Source: JAPLGD01 sp041302745 (lineage in GTDB: Bacteria > Bipolaricaulota > Bipolaricaulia > UBA7950 > UBA9294). From it: 6,390 bases of DNA. The DNA lies in assembly GCA_041302745.1 (NCBI GenBank), contig JBFYQP010000180.1, positions 1 through 6,390 on the forward strand. Direction: 5' to 3'. A model generated the notes under the pieces. That model saw nothing but the letters and a program-made list of their open reading frames with translations, searched no databases and was not told the DNA's origin. The number at the start of each line of letters is the position of its first letter. Position 1 is the first letter of the stretch. Both the position numbers and the translations under genes were made by a program. Positions 1-5,239 of the stretch are shown in pieces.

Positions 1-72
1 GCCTCGCCATGGGACGCGTGTGACCCTCCTCGGGCGCTGTCCGGTGTCCACCCGGGTTCCGCAGTCCGAGGA
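1..72. other. Left-edge sequence with no supported gene
   Basis: I see no coding region, RNA gene or repeat here that I can defend. A short open stretch ends at a TGA at 21-23 and could be the tail of a gene lying to the left, but seven codons are too few to test. The real upstream boundary of the decarboxylase transcription unit is probably just to the right, at the promoter at 73-102. Confidence 0.4.
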
Positions 73-102
73 TTGACGACGGCCGCCGGTCGGTTCTACA
101 AT
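73..102 (+). promoter_or_regulatory. Sigma70-type promoter for the decarboxylase gene
   Basis: A -35 box TTGACG (73-78; one mismatch to TTGACA) and a -10 box TACAAT (97-102; one mismatch to TATAAT) are separated by 18 bases. It is the best two-box promoter in the window and stands in otherwise very GC-rich sequence. Transcription would begin near 109, leaving a leader of about 225 nt before the start codon at 334. The boxes are seen directly; activity is inferred. Confidence 0.6.
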
Positions 103-108
103 GACGGC

Positions 109-333
109 CTCTTCGGGGGAAAGCGGCGGGCGGGCGGCGAGTGCGGCCCGACGCCCACGGGGGATGTGACCCAAGACGCACGACGACGGTAGTTCGCACG
201 GAGATCGAGTTCCCTTCCATCGTACTGAGGCGGGGCTTCCCGCCGTTCCCAACGCACGATCGCGGATGAGAGCGCGCACGACGGCCTTTCGAGGCTGCGG
301 GCGGCCTTCGCGTTCGGAGGTGATCAGCGCTCC
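109..333 (+). promoter_or_regulatory. Long structured 5' leader of the decarboxylase mRNA
   Basis: This ~225-nt stretch lies between the predicted transcription start and the start codon and has no credible gene. It can fold into several local hairpins: 125-155 (GGCG and CGGGC pairing with GCCCG and CGCC, with a small internal loop), 229-244 (GGCGGG/CCCGCC, perfect, four-base loop), 282-297 (CGGCCT/AGGCTG with a TTCG loop and one G-U pair) and 305-320 (CCTTCG/CGGAGG, covering the Shine-Dalgarno core). I do not recognise a known riboswitch class; in particular I saw no lysine-riboswitch or guanidine-riboswitch core. In GC-rich DNA some hairpins arise by chance, so a regulatory role is inference. 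The 229-244 hairpin could also end a short leader RNA, but no T-run follows it. Confidence 0.4.
305..325 (+). promoter_or_regulatory. Ribosome binding site inside a hairpin
   Basis: GGAGGTGATC (316-325) is complementary over ten bases to the usual bacterial 16S rRNA 3' end and fixes the start at ATG 334. Its GGAGG core is the right arm of a hairpin: CCTTCG (305-310), a four-base loop (311-314), then CGGAGG (315-320), with one G-U pair. An unusually strong site held in a stem suggests that translation initiation could be gated by folding of the leader. The pairing is seen; the gating is inferred. Confidence 0.5.
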
Positions 334-2709
334 ATGTACACGCGCGCCAAGTACCCTGTTGTGATCGTCGATCCAACGTGGGATGAAGATTCGTACGCCA
401 GCCAACGCATCCGCGCGATCGCGGAGGAGCTTCGGCAGCTCGGGTACCCGACCCACGCGACGCACGACGTCGACGACGGGAAGGCGCTCATCGAGGCCAA
501 CCCGAACCTCGGGTGCCTCCTCGTGGCCTGGGATCCGAACGGACCGGAAGAGGTGCGCCAGCTGATCCGCGCCGCGCGCAGCCACGGCGAGTACCTACCG
601 GTGTTCCTCGTCGCCGACCGCACCGAAGTCCGCGACATCGACCTGCTCGTCGTTGAACAGATCGACGAGTACATCTGGAAGCTGGAGGATCCGGCGGCGT
701 TCGTCGCCGGCCGCGTCACGAGCGCGATCGAGAAGTACGCGAACATCCTCCTTCCGCCGTTCTTCGGCGCGATGGTCCGCTTCGCGGAGGAGTACGAGTA
801 CTCGTGGCACACGCCGGGCCACTGCGGCGGAACGGCGTTCCTGAAATCGGCCGTCGGTCAGGAGTTCGTCCGCTTCTTCGGCGAGCAGCTGTTCCGGTCC
901 GACCTCTCCGTCTCGGTCAGCGAGATGGGTTCGCTCCTCAAGCACAGCGGGCCGGTCGGTCAGGCGGAGCGGAACGCGGCGATCGTTTTCGGGTCGGACG
1001 AGACGTATTTCGTCACGAACGGCTCCTCAACGTCGAACCGGATCGTGTTCCAGGCGTCGGTCGTCGGAGGCGACAGCGTCGTCGTCGACCGCAACTGCCA
1101 CAAGTCCGTGGAGCAAGCCATCCTTCTGACGGGGACCTTGCCCACCTATCTCCTGCCGGACTCGAACAACTACGGGATCATCGGCCCGATCCCCCCGCAC
1201 CGACTTGGGTGGCCGGAGATCATCGAGCGGATCCAGAACCACCCGCTTCTTCCGCCGAATCAGAAGCCGAACGAGGCGGAACTCCTCGTCGTCACGAACT
1301 CGACGTACGACGGGCTCTGCTACGACGTGCGGCAGATCCTCGCCCAGATCGACGGCGGCGCCCGCCGCATCCACTTTGACGAGGCGTGGTACGCGTACGC
1401 GCGCTTCAACCCGATGTACGAAGACCGGTACGCCATGGCGATCCGCGTCGACGAAAGCTCGTCGCCGACCATCTTCGCCACGCAGTCGACGCACAAGCTG
1501 CTCGCGGCATTGTCGCAGGCGTCGATGATCCACGTGAAGTCGAGCGCGCGAGCGCCTGTGGAGCACGACCGATTCAACGAAGCGTACATGATGCACAGCT
1601 CGACGTCGCCGCAGTACGCGATCATCGCCTCGAACGACGTGGCCGCGGCGATGATGTCGGGCGGCGCGGGCAAGGTCCTGACGCAGCAATCGATCGATGA
1701 AGCCGTGGCGTTCCGGCAGGTCATGGCCCGCCTCGAGCGCGACCGCCGCGAGAAGAAGGACTGGTGGTTCCGCGTCTGGCAGCCGGACAAGGTGAGGACG
1801 CCGCGCGGCGTCGTCCGGTTTGAGGATGCCGATTCCGAGACGCTCTCGACGCGCCCGGAGTGCTGGAACCTGGAGCCGGGCGCGACGTGGCACGGGTTCA
1901 AGGGACTGACGCCCGGCTACTGCCTCCTCGACCCGATCAAGGTCACCCTCATCACCCCGGGAATCGCCCCGAACGGTTCCCTCCTGGATCCGTCGATCCC
2001 GCCGATCGCCCCCGACCTGCCGGCGCAGGCGTTCATCCCCGCGCCGATGGTGGCTGCGTTCCTCGATTCGGAAGGCATCGTGGCGGAGAAGACGGGGCAC
2101 TACACCGTTCTCTTCCTCTTCTCGCTCGGGATCACCAAGGGGAAGTGGGGCACGCTGGTCAGCTCGCTGTTCGAGTTCAAGCACCTCTACGACACCGACG
2201 CGCCGCTCGGCGAGGCGATTCCGTCGCTCGTCGACTACTACCCCAATCGGTACGGCGGGAACATGACGCTGCGCGACCTGTGCCAGGAGATGCACGGGTG
2301 CCTTCGCGAGCTTGACCTGTGCCAGAAGGAGCGCGCGCTGCGGCTGGTGGATAACCAGCCGATCCAGCGCGTCACGCCGCACGACGCGTATCGGGCGCTC
2401 GTCAAGAACCGCGTGCAGCGCGTTCCGATCGATCGGCTCGAGGGGCGTGTCGTGGCCGTCGGCCTCGTCCCGTACCCGCCGGGGATCCCCGTCTTGATGC
2501 CCGGCGAAGAGGCCAACGCCGCGGTCTGCGACTACCTCCAGGGCCTCGAGGAGTTCGACGACCGTTTCCCGGGCTTCGAGCACGAGATCCACGGAGTCGG
2601 CGCGCCGAGCGAGTCGGGGGGCGAGGGGCGCCCAGGCGGAAACCGCTACTGGGTCTACTGCCTGCCGGAACGAACGAGGCGTCGACGGCCGAAGCGCCGT
2701 CCCTCGTAG
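334..2709 (+). CDS. Orn/Lys/Arg decarboxylase, AdiA/CadA type (PLP-dependent)
   Basis: Cytosolic fold-type I PLP enzyme that decarboxylates a basic amino acid to agmatine, cadaverine or putrescine, consuming a proton. The 791-residue protein has the family layout: a receiver-like wing domain (about 1-130), the PLP domain (about 140-500) and a C-terminal domain. Visible motifs are WHTPGH (158-163), NGSSTSNR (229-236), HFDEAWYAYARFNP (347-360) and the cofactor lysine in STHKLL (K388). HFDEAW recalls arginine decarboxylase AdiA, while ALSQASMIHVK also recalls lysine decarboxylase, so the substrate is not resolved. It is slightly longer than AdiA (about 755 residues) for two reasons: a proline-rich insertion near 550-570 and a basic tail (779-790, mostly Arg/Lys). 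ATG 334 is set by a strong ribosome binding site and a complete N-terminal domain. No amino-acid/polyamine antiporter of the AdiC/CadB kind lies in the window, so neither an acid-resistance nor a polyamine-synthesis role can be preferred. Confidence 0.93.
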   Translation: MYTRAKYPVVIVDPTWDEDSYASQRIRAIAEELRQLGYPTHATHDVDDGKALIEANPNLGCLLVAWDPNGPEEVRQLIRAARSHGEYLPVFLVADRTEVRDIDLLVVEQIDEYIWKLEDPAAFVAGRVTSAIEKYANILLPPFFGAMVRFAEEYEYSWHTPGHCGGTAFLKSAVGQEFVRFFGEQLFRSDLSVSVSEMGSLLKHSGPVGQAERNAAIVFGSDETYFVTNGSSTSNRIVFQASVVGGDSVVVDRNCHKSVEQAILLTGTLPTYLLPDSNNYGIIGPIPPHRLGWPEIIERIQNHPLLPPNQKPNEAELLVVTNSTYDGLCYDVRQILAQIDGGARRIHFDEAWYAYARFNPMYEDRYAMAIRVDESSSPTIFATQSTHKLLAALSQASMIHVKSSARAPVEHDRFNEAYMMHSSTSPQYAIIASNDVAAAMMSGGAGKVLTQQSIDEAVAFRQVMARLERDRREKKDWWFRVWQPDKVRTPRGVVRFEDADSETLSTRPECWNLEPGATWHGFKGLTPGYCLLDPIKVTLITPGIAPNGSLLDPSIPPIAPDLPAQAFIPAPMVAAFLDSEGIVAEKTGHYTVLFLFSLGITKGKWGTLVSSLFEFKHLYDTDAPLGEAIPSLVDYYPNRYGGNMTLRDLCQEMHGCLRELDLCQKERALRLVDNQPIQRVTPHDAYRALVKNRVQRVPIDRLEGRVVAVGLVPYPPGIPVLMPGEEANAAVCDYLQGLEEFDDRFPGFEHEIHGVGAPSESGGEGRPGGNRYWVYCLPERTRRRRPKRRPS
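2675..2706 (-). terminator. Inverted repeat between convergent genes, probable terminator
   Basis: GACGGC (2684-2689) pairs with GCCGTC (2696-2701) around a six-base loop, and an outer CGAGG (2675-2679) pairs with CCTCG (2702-2706) with a four-base bulge, giving 11 base pairs. Read on the minus strand, it lies 35 nt past the stop of the MgtC-like gene and is followed by the T-containing stretch TTCGTTCC, so it fits termination of that transcript best. It lies inside the last codons of the decarboxylase and could serve that gene only as a weak, T-poor terminator. Confidence 0.4.
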
Positions 2710-2740
2710 TCCGCGGCGGCCGGAGGAGGCTCAGGCGAGG

Positions 2741-3394
2741 CTAGTCCCAGCGCGTCTCGACGACGTCGGGCATCGCGAGCAGCGCGCGGCACGCCTCCAA
2801 CGCGGCCGGCGAGGTCCTGGTCCGCAGGTGGAAGGTCAGCTCGACGCTCCGCGGGTCCTTCGAGATCCGGCTCGCCGTCGAGAGGACGCGCAGTTCCTTG
2901 CCGGCGAACACTTCGCGGCAGCGCCGCTCGAGCGCGTCGGGGTCCACGGCCGCGGCGCGCACCCGGACGGTGTGGTAGCTCACGGTCGGGATCTTGTGGG
3001 AGAACCACGCGAGCAGGGTCAGGATGACGAGCGCGATGGCCGTGCTTCCCACGGCGATGATGTAGAGACCCTGCCCGATGACGACGCCGAGCGCTGCGAC
3101 GAACCACACGCAGGCCGCCGTCGTCAGGCCCCGAACCATCTCCTCGGACTTGACGATCGCGCCGGCGCCGAGGAAGCCGATTCCCGTCATGATCCCGGCC
3201 AGGGCCCGCCCGGGGTCGACCGACGCGCCGAACGACTGGGTGACGATCATCGCCAAGGTCGCGCCGAGGCAGACGAGGATGTGCGTGCGCAGTCCCGCCG
3301 GCCGGCCGTGAGACTGACGTTCCAGTCCGATGACCCCTCCGAGCACCACGGCCACCAGCATCTTCGCCAAGGACATCAGCTCAAACTCCGTCAT
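2741..3394 (-). CDS. MgtC/SapB family membrane protein with ACT-like C-terminal domain
   Basis: Inner-membrane protein of 217 residues. The N-terminal half (about 1-133) holds the MgtC/SapB domain with several membrane segments and the family's signature pieces: GLERQ (23-27), GLRTHILVCLGA (34-45), GIGFLGAGAIVK (71-82) and GLTTAACVWFVAALG (89-103). The soluble part from about 140 to 217 has the alternating strand/helix look of the ACT-like domain found in longer MgtC proteins. In Salmonella and Mycobacterium, MgtC supports growth in low Mg2+ and survival in macrophages, partly by acting on the F-type ATP synthase. Environmental homologues are mostly uncharacterised, so the precise role here is open. 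I chose ATG 3394 because it begins the hydrophobic domain at the usual place, has a GGGGTG-like ribosome binding site and sits about 25 nt after a predicted transcription start. The same frame stays open upstream, but that would run through the divergent promoter region. It is convergent with the decarboxylase, with 31 bases between the stops. Confidence 0.9.
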   Translation of the reverse strand: MTEFELMSLAKMLVAVVLGGVIGLERQSHGRPAGLRTHILVCLGATLAMIVTQSFGASVDPGRALAGIMTGIGFLGAGAIVKSEEMVRGLTTAACVWFVAALGVVIGQGLYIIAVGSTAIALVILTLLAWFSHKIPTVSYHTVRVRAAAVDPDALERRCREVFAGKELRVLSTASRISKDPRSVELTFHLRTRTSPAALEACRALLAMPDVVETRWD

Positions 3395-3425
3395 GGACGT
3401 CACCCCGCGGGCCTTCGATGGGGCG

Positions 3426-3431
3426 ATTCTA
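3426..3431 (-). promoter_or_regulatory. -10 box for the MgtC-like gene
   Basis: On the minus strand this is TAGAAT, one mismatch from TATAAT, within GTAGAATCG. Transcription would start near 3419, about 25 nt before ATG 3394. I see no good -35 hexamer at 16-18 bases, so the promoter may be activator-dependent or rely on the bases flanking the -10. Confidence 0.45.
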
Positions 3432-3499
3432 CGGCAATCGGGGACGCGAGAGCACGTTGCAGGTCCCCGTGAGACAGAGCGAGCGTGCGCCGACCGCGG

Positions 3500-3505
3500 T
3501 AGAAT
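3500..3505 (+). promoter_or_regulatory. -10 box for the EamA transporter; possible leaderless start
   Basis: TAGAAT lies only ten bases before ATG 3516. With the usual spacing, RNA would begin near 3512, leaving about four nucleotides before the start codon. No Shine-Dalgarno sequence is visible upstream of 3516, which agrees with leaderless translation. No clear -35 hexamer is present at the standard distance. Confidence 0.45.
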
Positions 3506-3515
3506 CGGCGCTCCA

Positions 3516-4427
3516 ATGGCGACGAACGGGCGGGGGCGAGACGTCGGGTCGATGGCGGCACTCTCCGTCGCCGCTGCGATTTGGGGGTTCTCGTTTGTGG
3601 CCCAGCGGGCGGCCATGGCCCACATCGGGCCGTACCTGTTCAACGGGATTCGCTTCCTCCTCGGTGCGCTCACGCTCGTCCCGGTGCTCCTCGTGCTTCG
3701 GCGTCGCCCTCGAACGACGGAGCCGCGGCCGCGCCGAGCGGCTCTGCTCTTCGGCGGCGCGGCGACCGGCATGGTTCTGTTCGTCGCCGCGACGCTCCAG
3801 CAGGTGGGCATGGTGACGACAGGCGCCGGCAAGGCGGGGTTCATCACGGGGCTCTACGTCGTCCTCGTTCCGCTCCTCGGGATCGCGCGCGGCCACCGGG
3901 TGCGCCTCGCCGTCTGGATCTCCGTCTTCCTCGCCGCCGGCGGCCTCTACCTCCTGAGCGGCGCGGGCGGCGGACCGATCGCGTGGGGCGACGTCCTCCT
4001 GCTCCTGGGCGCGCTCGCCTGGGCGGTCCACGTCCACCTGATCGGGTGGATGGCCGAGCGCGCGAACCCGATTGGAGTGGCCGTCGCGCAGTCCGTCGCG
4101 TGCGGCGTCCTCAGCCTTGCCGTTTCGTTGGCCGTGGAGACCACGTCCCTCTCCGCCGTGCGCGCCGCCGCTCCGGCCATCGCCTTCGCGGGGTTCCTTT
4201 CCGTCGGGGTTGCCTACACGCTCCAGATCGTCGGCCAGCAGCGCCTCGACCCGTCGCGCGCCGGGGTTCTCTTGAGCCTCGAGGCGGCGTTCGCCGTCCT
4301 CGGCGGTTGGGCGATCCTCGGCGAGGCTGTGACCGTGCGGATGCTCGCCGGCTGCGCGCTCATGCTGTCCGGGATGATCCTCTCGAGCGTGCGGCGCTCG
4401 GTTGGCCGGCCGCTCCCGCAGGACTAG
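3516..4427 (+). CDS. EamA/DMT-superfamily transporter, ten membrane segments
   Basis: Inner-membrane carrier of the drug/metabolite transporter superfamily, 303 residues, the standard length. It is made of two EamA repeats of five helices each: about 13-31, 38-61, 75-95, 105-124 and 130-148, then 158-179, 184-207, 217-238, 248-270 and 273-292. Family-typical pieces are AIWGFSFVAQ near the start of helix 1, GAGKAGFITGLYVVLVPLLG around helix 4, and SLEAAFAVLGGWAILGE around helix 9. The loop after helix 2 and the C-terminus are rich in Arg, as expected for cytoplasmic positive charge. Relatives export amino acids, sugars, purines or drugs; the substrate cannot be read from sequence. I chose ATG 3516 for its position just after a -10 box. 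ATG 3552, at residue 13, is a possible alternative because helix 1 begins there. The gene is divergent from the MgtC-like gene and stands alone. Confidence 0.88.
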   Translation: MATNGRGRDVGSMAALSVAAAIWGFSFVAQRAAMAHIGPYLFNGIRFLLGALTLVPVLLVLRRRPRTTEPRPRRAALLFGGAATGMVLFVAATLQQVGMVTTGAGKAGFITGLYVVLVPLLGIARGHRVRLAVWISVFLAAGGLYLLSGAGGGPIAWGDVLLLLGALAWAVHVHLIGWMAERANPIGVAVAQSVACGVLSLAVSLAVETTSLSAVRAAAPAIAFAGFLSVGVAYTLQIVGQQRLDPSRAGVLLSLEAAFAVLGGWAILGEAVTVRMLAGCALMLSGMILSSVRRSVGRPLPQD

Positions 4428-4430
4428 ACT
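4402..4430 (+). promoter_or_regulatory. Promoter overlapping the end of the transporter gene
   Basis: TTGGCC (4402-4407) and TAGACT (4425-4430) are 17 bases apart; the -10 box includes the transporter's TAG stop codon. Transcription would begin near 4437, 47 nt before ATG 4484. Read-through from the transporter is also possible, since the genes are 56 bases apart in the same direction. Confidence 0.45.
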
Positions 4431-4437
4431 GGAATGC

Positions 4438-4460
4438 CCTTCGCCCCTTCGGGGCGGAGG
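4438..4460 (+). other. 10-bp hairpin in the leader of the exported-protein gene
   Basis: CCTTCGCCCC (4438-4447) pairs with GGGGCGGAGG (4451-4460) around a TTC loop, with one G-U pair. If the promoter at 4402-4430 is used, this stem forms the very 5' end of the mRNA, where such stems are known to slow decay (E. coli ompA is the classic case). It could instead terminate the transporter transcript, but no T-run follows. The sequence shows the stem; the role is inferred. Confidence 0.5.
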
Positions 4461-4472
4461 AGCCCTGCACGT

Positions 4473-4478
4473 GGGAGG
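4473..4478 (+). promoter_or_regulatory. Ribosome binding site deciding the start at 4484
   Basis: GGGAGG lies five bases before ATG 4484 and 14 bases before the in-frame ATG at 4493, so the first ATG is preferred. Confidence 0.6.
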
Positions 4479-4483
4479 ATCTT

Positions 4484-4927
4484 ATGCACGAAATGAACAC
4501 TCGTCGGCGAATTGTTGGGTACGCCTTTCTCGGCGTTCTGGCCGTCGCTGTGGCGCTTCTCGTCGGAGGATGGGCCGCCGCGCCGACCACCGAGGGACTG
4601 ATCATGAACGCGCTCGGGCACGAGGGCCTAGCCGGCGCGGGAAACAACGAGGACGCGTACATCCTCGTTTCTGTGTACAACGCCGCCGGTCCGGTGAGCG
4701 GCCTCCTGGGCGGAAGCTTCTCGATCGGCGCGCCCATCGTGGCCGCCGGCGGGACGGACGTGACCAAGGTACGGGTCTATGAGTCCTCTGCTGGGATCTA
4801 TCGGATTGACGTGGCGCCCACGAAGGCGTCCGTAGGCTGGCTCAAGGGAACGTACATCGTCTCTGTCACGCTGACGTCGACCCACGGCTCCGGCGTGGCG
4901 ATTGCTGAGCTCTCCGTAGACGAGTAG
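4484..4927 (+). CDS. Small exported or membrane-anchored beta-rich protein, unknown function
   Basis: I do not recognise this 147-residue protein. It begins with a basic stretch (RRR at 7-9) and a hydrophobic core (about 11-33) ending in GWAAAP, which looks like a Sec signal or anchor. Cleavage at AAA is plausible, but the following proline (34) disfavours a cut directly after 33, so a cut after 32 or an uncleaved N-terminal anchor are alternatives. Residues from about 58 to 145 alternate hydrophobic and polar residues as in a beta sandwich: DAYILVSVYNAAGPVSGL (58-74), VTKVRVYE (93-100), GIYRIDVAP (104-112) and GTYIVSVTLTS (122-132). The pattern of a strand, then NAAGPVSGL, then a final GTYIVSVT strand recalls single Ig-like or transthyretin-like extracellular domains. 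There are no cysteines in the mature part and no catalytic motif that I can see. It would act outside the cytoplasmic membrane, perhaps as a binding or envelope protein. The gene has its own promoter candidate and is convergent with the LapA-domain gene. Confidence 0.75.
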   Translation: MHEMNTRRRIVGYAFLGVLAVAVALLVGGWAAAPTTEGLIMNALGHEGLAGAGNNEDAYILVSVYNAAGPVSGLLGGSFSIGAPIVAAGGTDVTKVRVYESSAGIYRIDVAPTKASVGWLKGTYIVSVTLTSTHGSGVAIAELSVDE

Positions 4928-4953
4928 CCGCAACGAAGAGCTTGAGATCAGGA

Positions 4954-4978
4954 GGCGGGCCGGATCGCACGGCCCGCC
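4954..4978. terminator. Hairpin terminator between convergent genes
   Basis: GGCGGGCCG (4954-4962) pairs perfectly with CGGCCCGCC (4970-4978) around a seven-base loop. It lies 27 bases after the stop of the exported-protein gene and 15 bases beyond the stop of the LapA-domain gene on the other strand, the expected place for a shared terminator. The flanks hold some T residues (GTGTTCGGTT on the plus strand) but no true T-run, so intrinsic termination may be imperfect. Confidence 0.65.
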
Positions 4979-4993
4979 GTGTTCGGTTCGTGC

Positions 4994-5239
4994 CTACTTC
5001 GGTTCGTCCGGGGTCTTGACTCGCGCGTACTCCTGCTTGGGCTTCGGGTGCCTCCACGGGCGACCGATGAGGAGGCCGATCAGCACGCCCACGCCGCACG
5101 TGAGCGCGAGCAGGACAACGCCCGAGACTGAGAACGTCCACCCGAGAAACCGCACATCGAGCGGCGCCGTATTCTGCGCGACGAACGCCAACATCAGGAA
5201 GACGAGGAGCGCGGTCACAACGAATCGCGTCGGCTTCAT
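4994..5239 (-). CDS. LapA-domain (DUF1049) small membrane protein
   Basis: Inner-membrane protein of 81 residues with two membrane helices (about 5-22 and 38-59) and a short charged cytoplasmic tail rich in Lys, Arg and Pro. The piece FVAQNTAPLDVRFLGW (19-34), linking the two helices, is the hallmark of the LapA/DUF1049 family. In E. coli LapA (YciS) pairs with LapB/YciM to adjust LPS synthesis through LpxC. Many homologues occur in other bacteria, including ones without that pathway, so an LPS role is not implied here. The start at 5239 has AAAGGAG seven bases upstream and overlaps the stop of the phosphofructokinase gene as ATGA, indicating co-transcription and probable translational coupling. 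No LapB-like gene is visible in the window. Confidence 0.85.
   Translation of the reverse strand: MKPTRFVVTALLVFLMLAFVAQNTAPLDVRFLGWTFSVSGVVLLALTCGVGVLIGLLIGRPWRHPKPKQEYARVKTPDEPK

Larger units (their letters stand above)
3424..3507. repeat. Inverted pair of GTAGAATCG elements in a divergent promoter region
   Basis: The nonamer GTAGAATCG occurs at 3499-3507 on the plus strand and, as its reverse complement, at 3424-3432. The two copies are separated by 66 bases. Each contains the TAGAAT hexamer placed as a -10 box for the gene it faces. The repeat could therefore be two similar promoters, or two half-sites for a regulator that controls both genes. Confidence 0.45.

Noticed and set aside
101..169. 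A 22-codon upstream open frame (ATG 101 to TGA 169) that might act as a leader peptide
   Set aside because: Its ATG overlaps the -10 box TACAAT, so the predicted transcript starts after it; it also has no ribosome binding site and no run of Arg, Lys or other diagnostic codons beyond ordinary GC-rich composition.
229..244. Perfect 6-bp hairpin GGCGGG/CCCGCC taken as an intrinsic terminator of a small RNA starting near 109
   Set aside because: Only short T stretches follow and there is no recognised small-RNA sequence; kept only as part of the structured leader.
1..333. Known structured RNAs (tRNA, SRP RNA, tmRNA, RNase P RNA, lysine or guanidine riboswitch)
   Set aside because: None of their conserved cores could be found by eye in either strand of this stretch.
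1027..2592. Long open reading frame of about 520 codons on the strand opposite the decarboxylase
   Set aside because: It lies wholly antisense to a gene with intact family motifs. Its product is a run of Arg, Asp, Val and Leu with no domain, and long antisense open frames are expected where third positions are mostly G or C.
3330..3515. N-terminal extension of the transporter frame
   Set aside because: It would overlap the MgtC-like gene and the divergent promoters and adds 62 residues that no EamA protein needs; the first membrane helix follows ATG 3516 closely.
3395..3847. N-terminal extension of the MgtC-like frame upstream of 3394
   Set aside because: The extension is low-complexity Arg/Ser/Pro-rich sequence antisense to the transporter start and runs through both promoter elements; the family domain begins at ATG 3394.
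3581..4483. Extension of the exported-protein frame back through the transporter gene
   Set aside because: The extension is an Arg/Pro-rich out-of-frame reading of the transporter; the strong ribosome binding site and signal peptide mark 4484 as the start.
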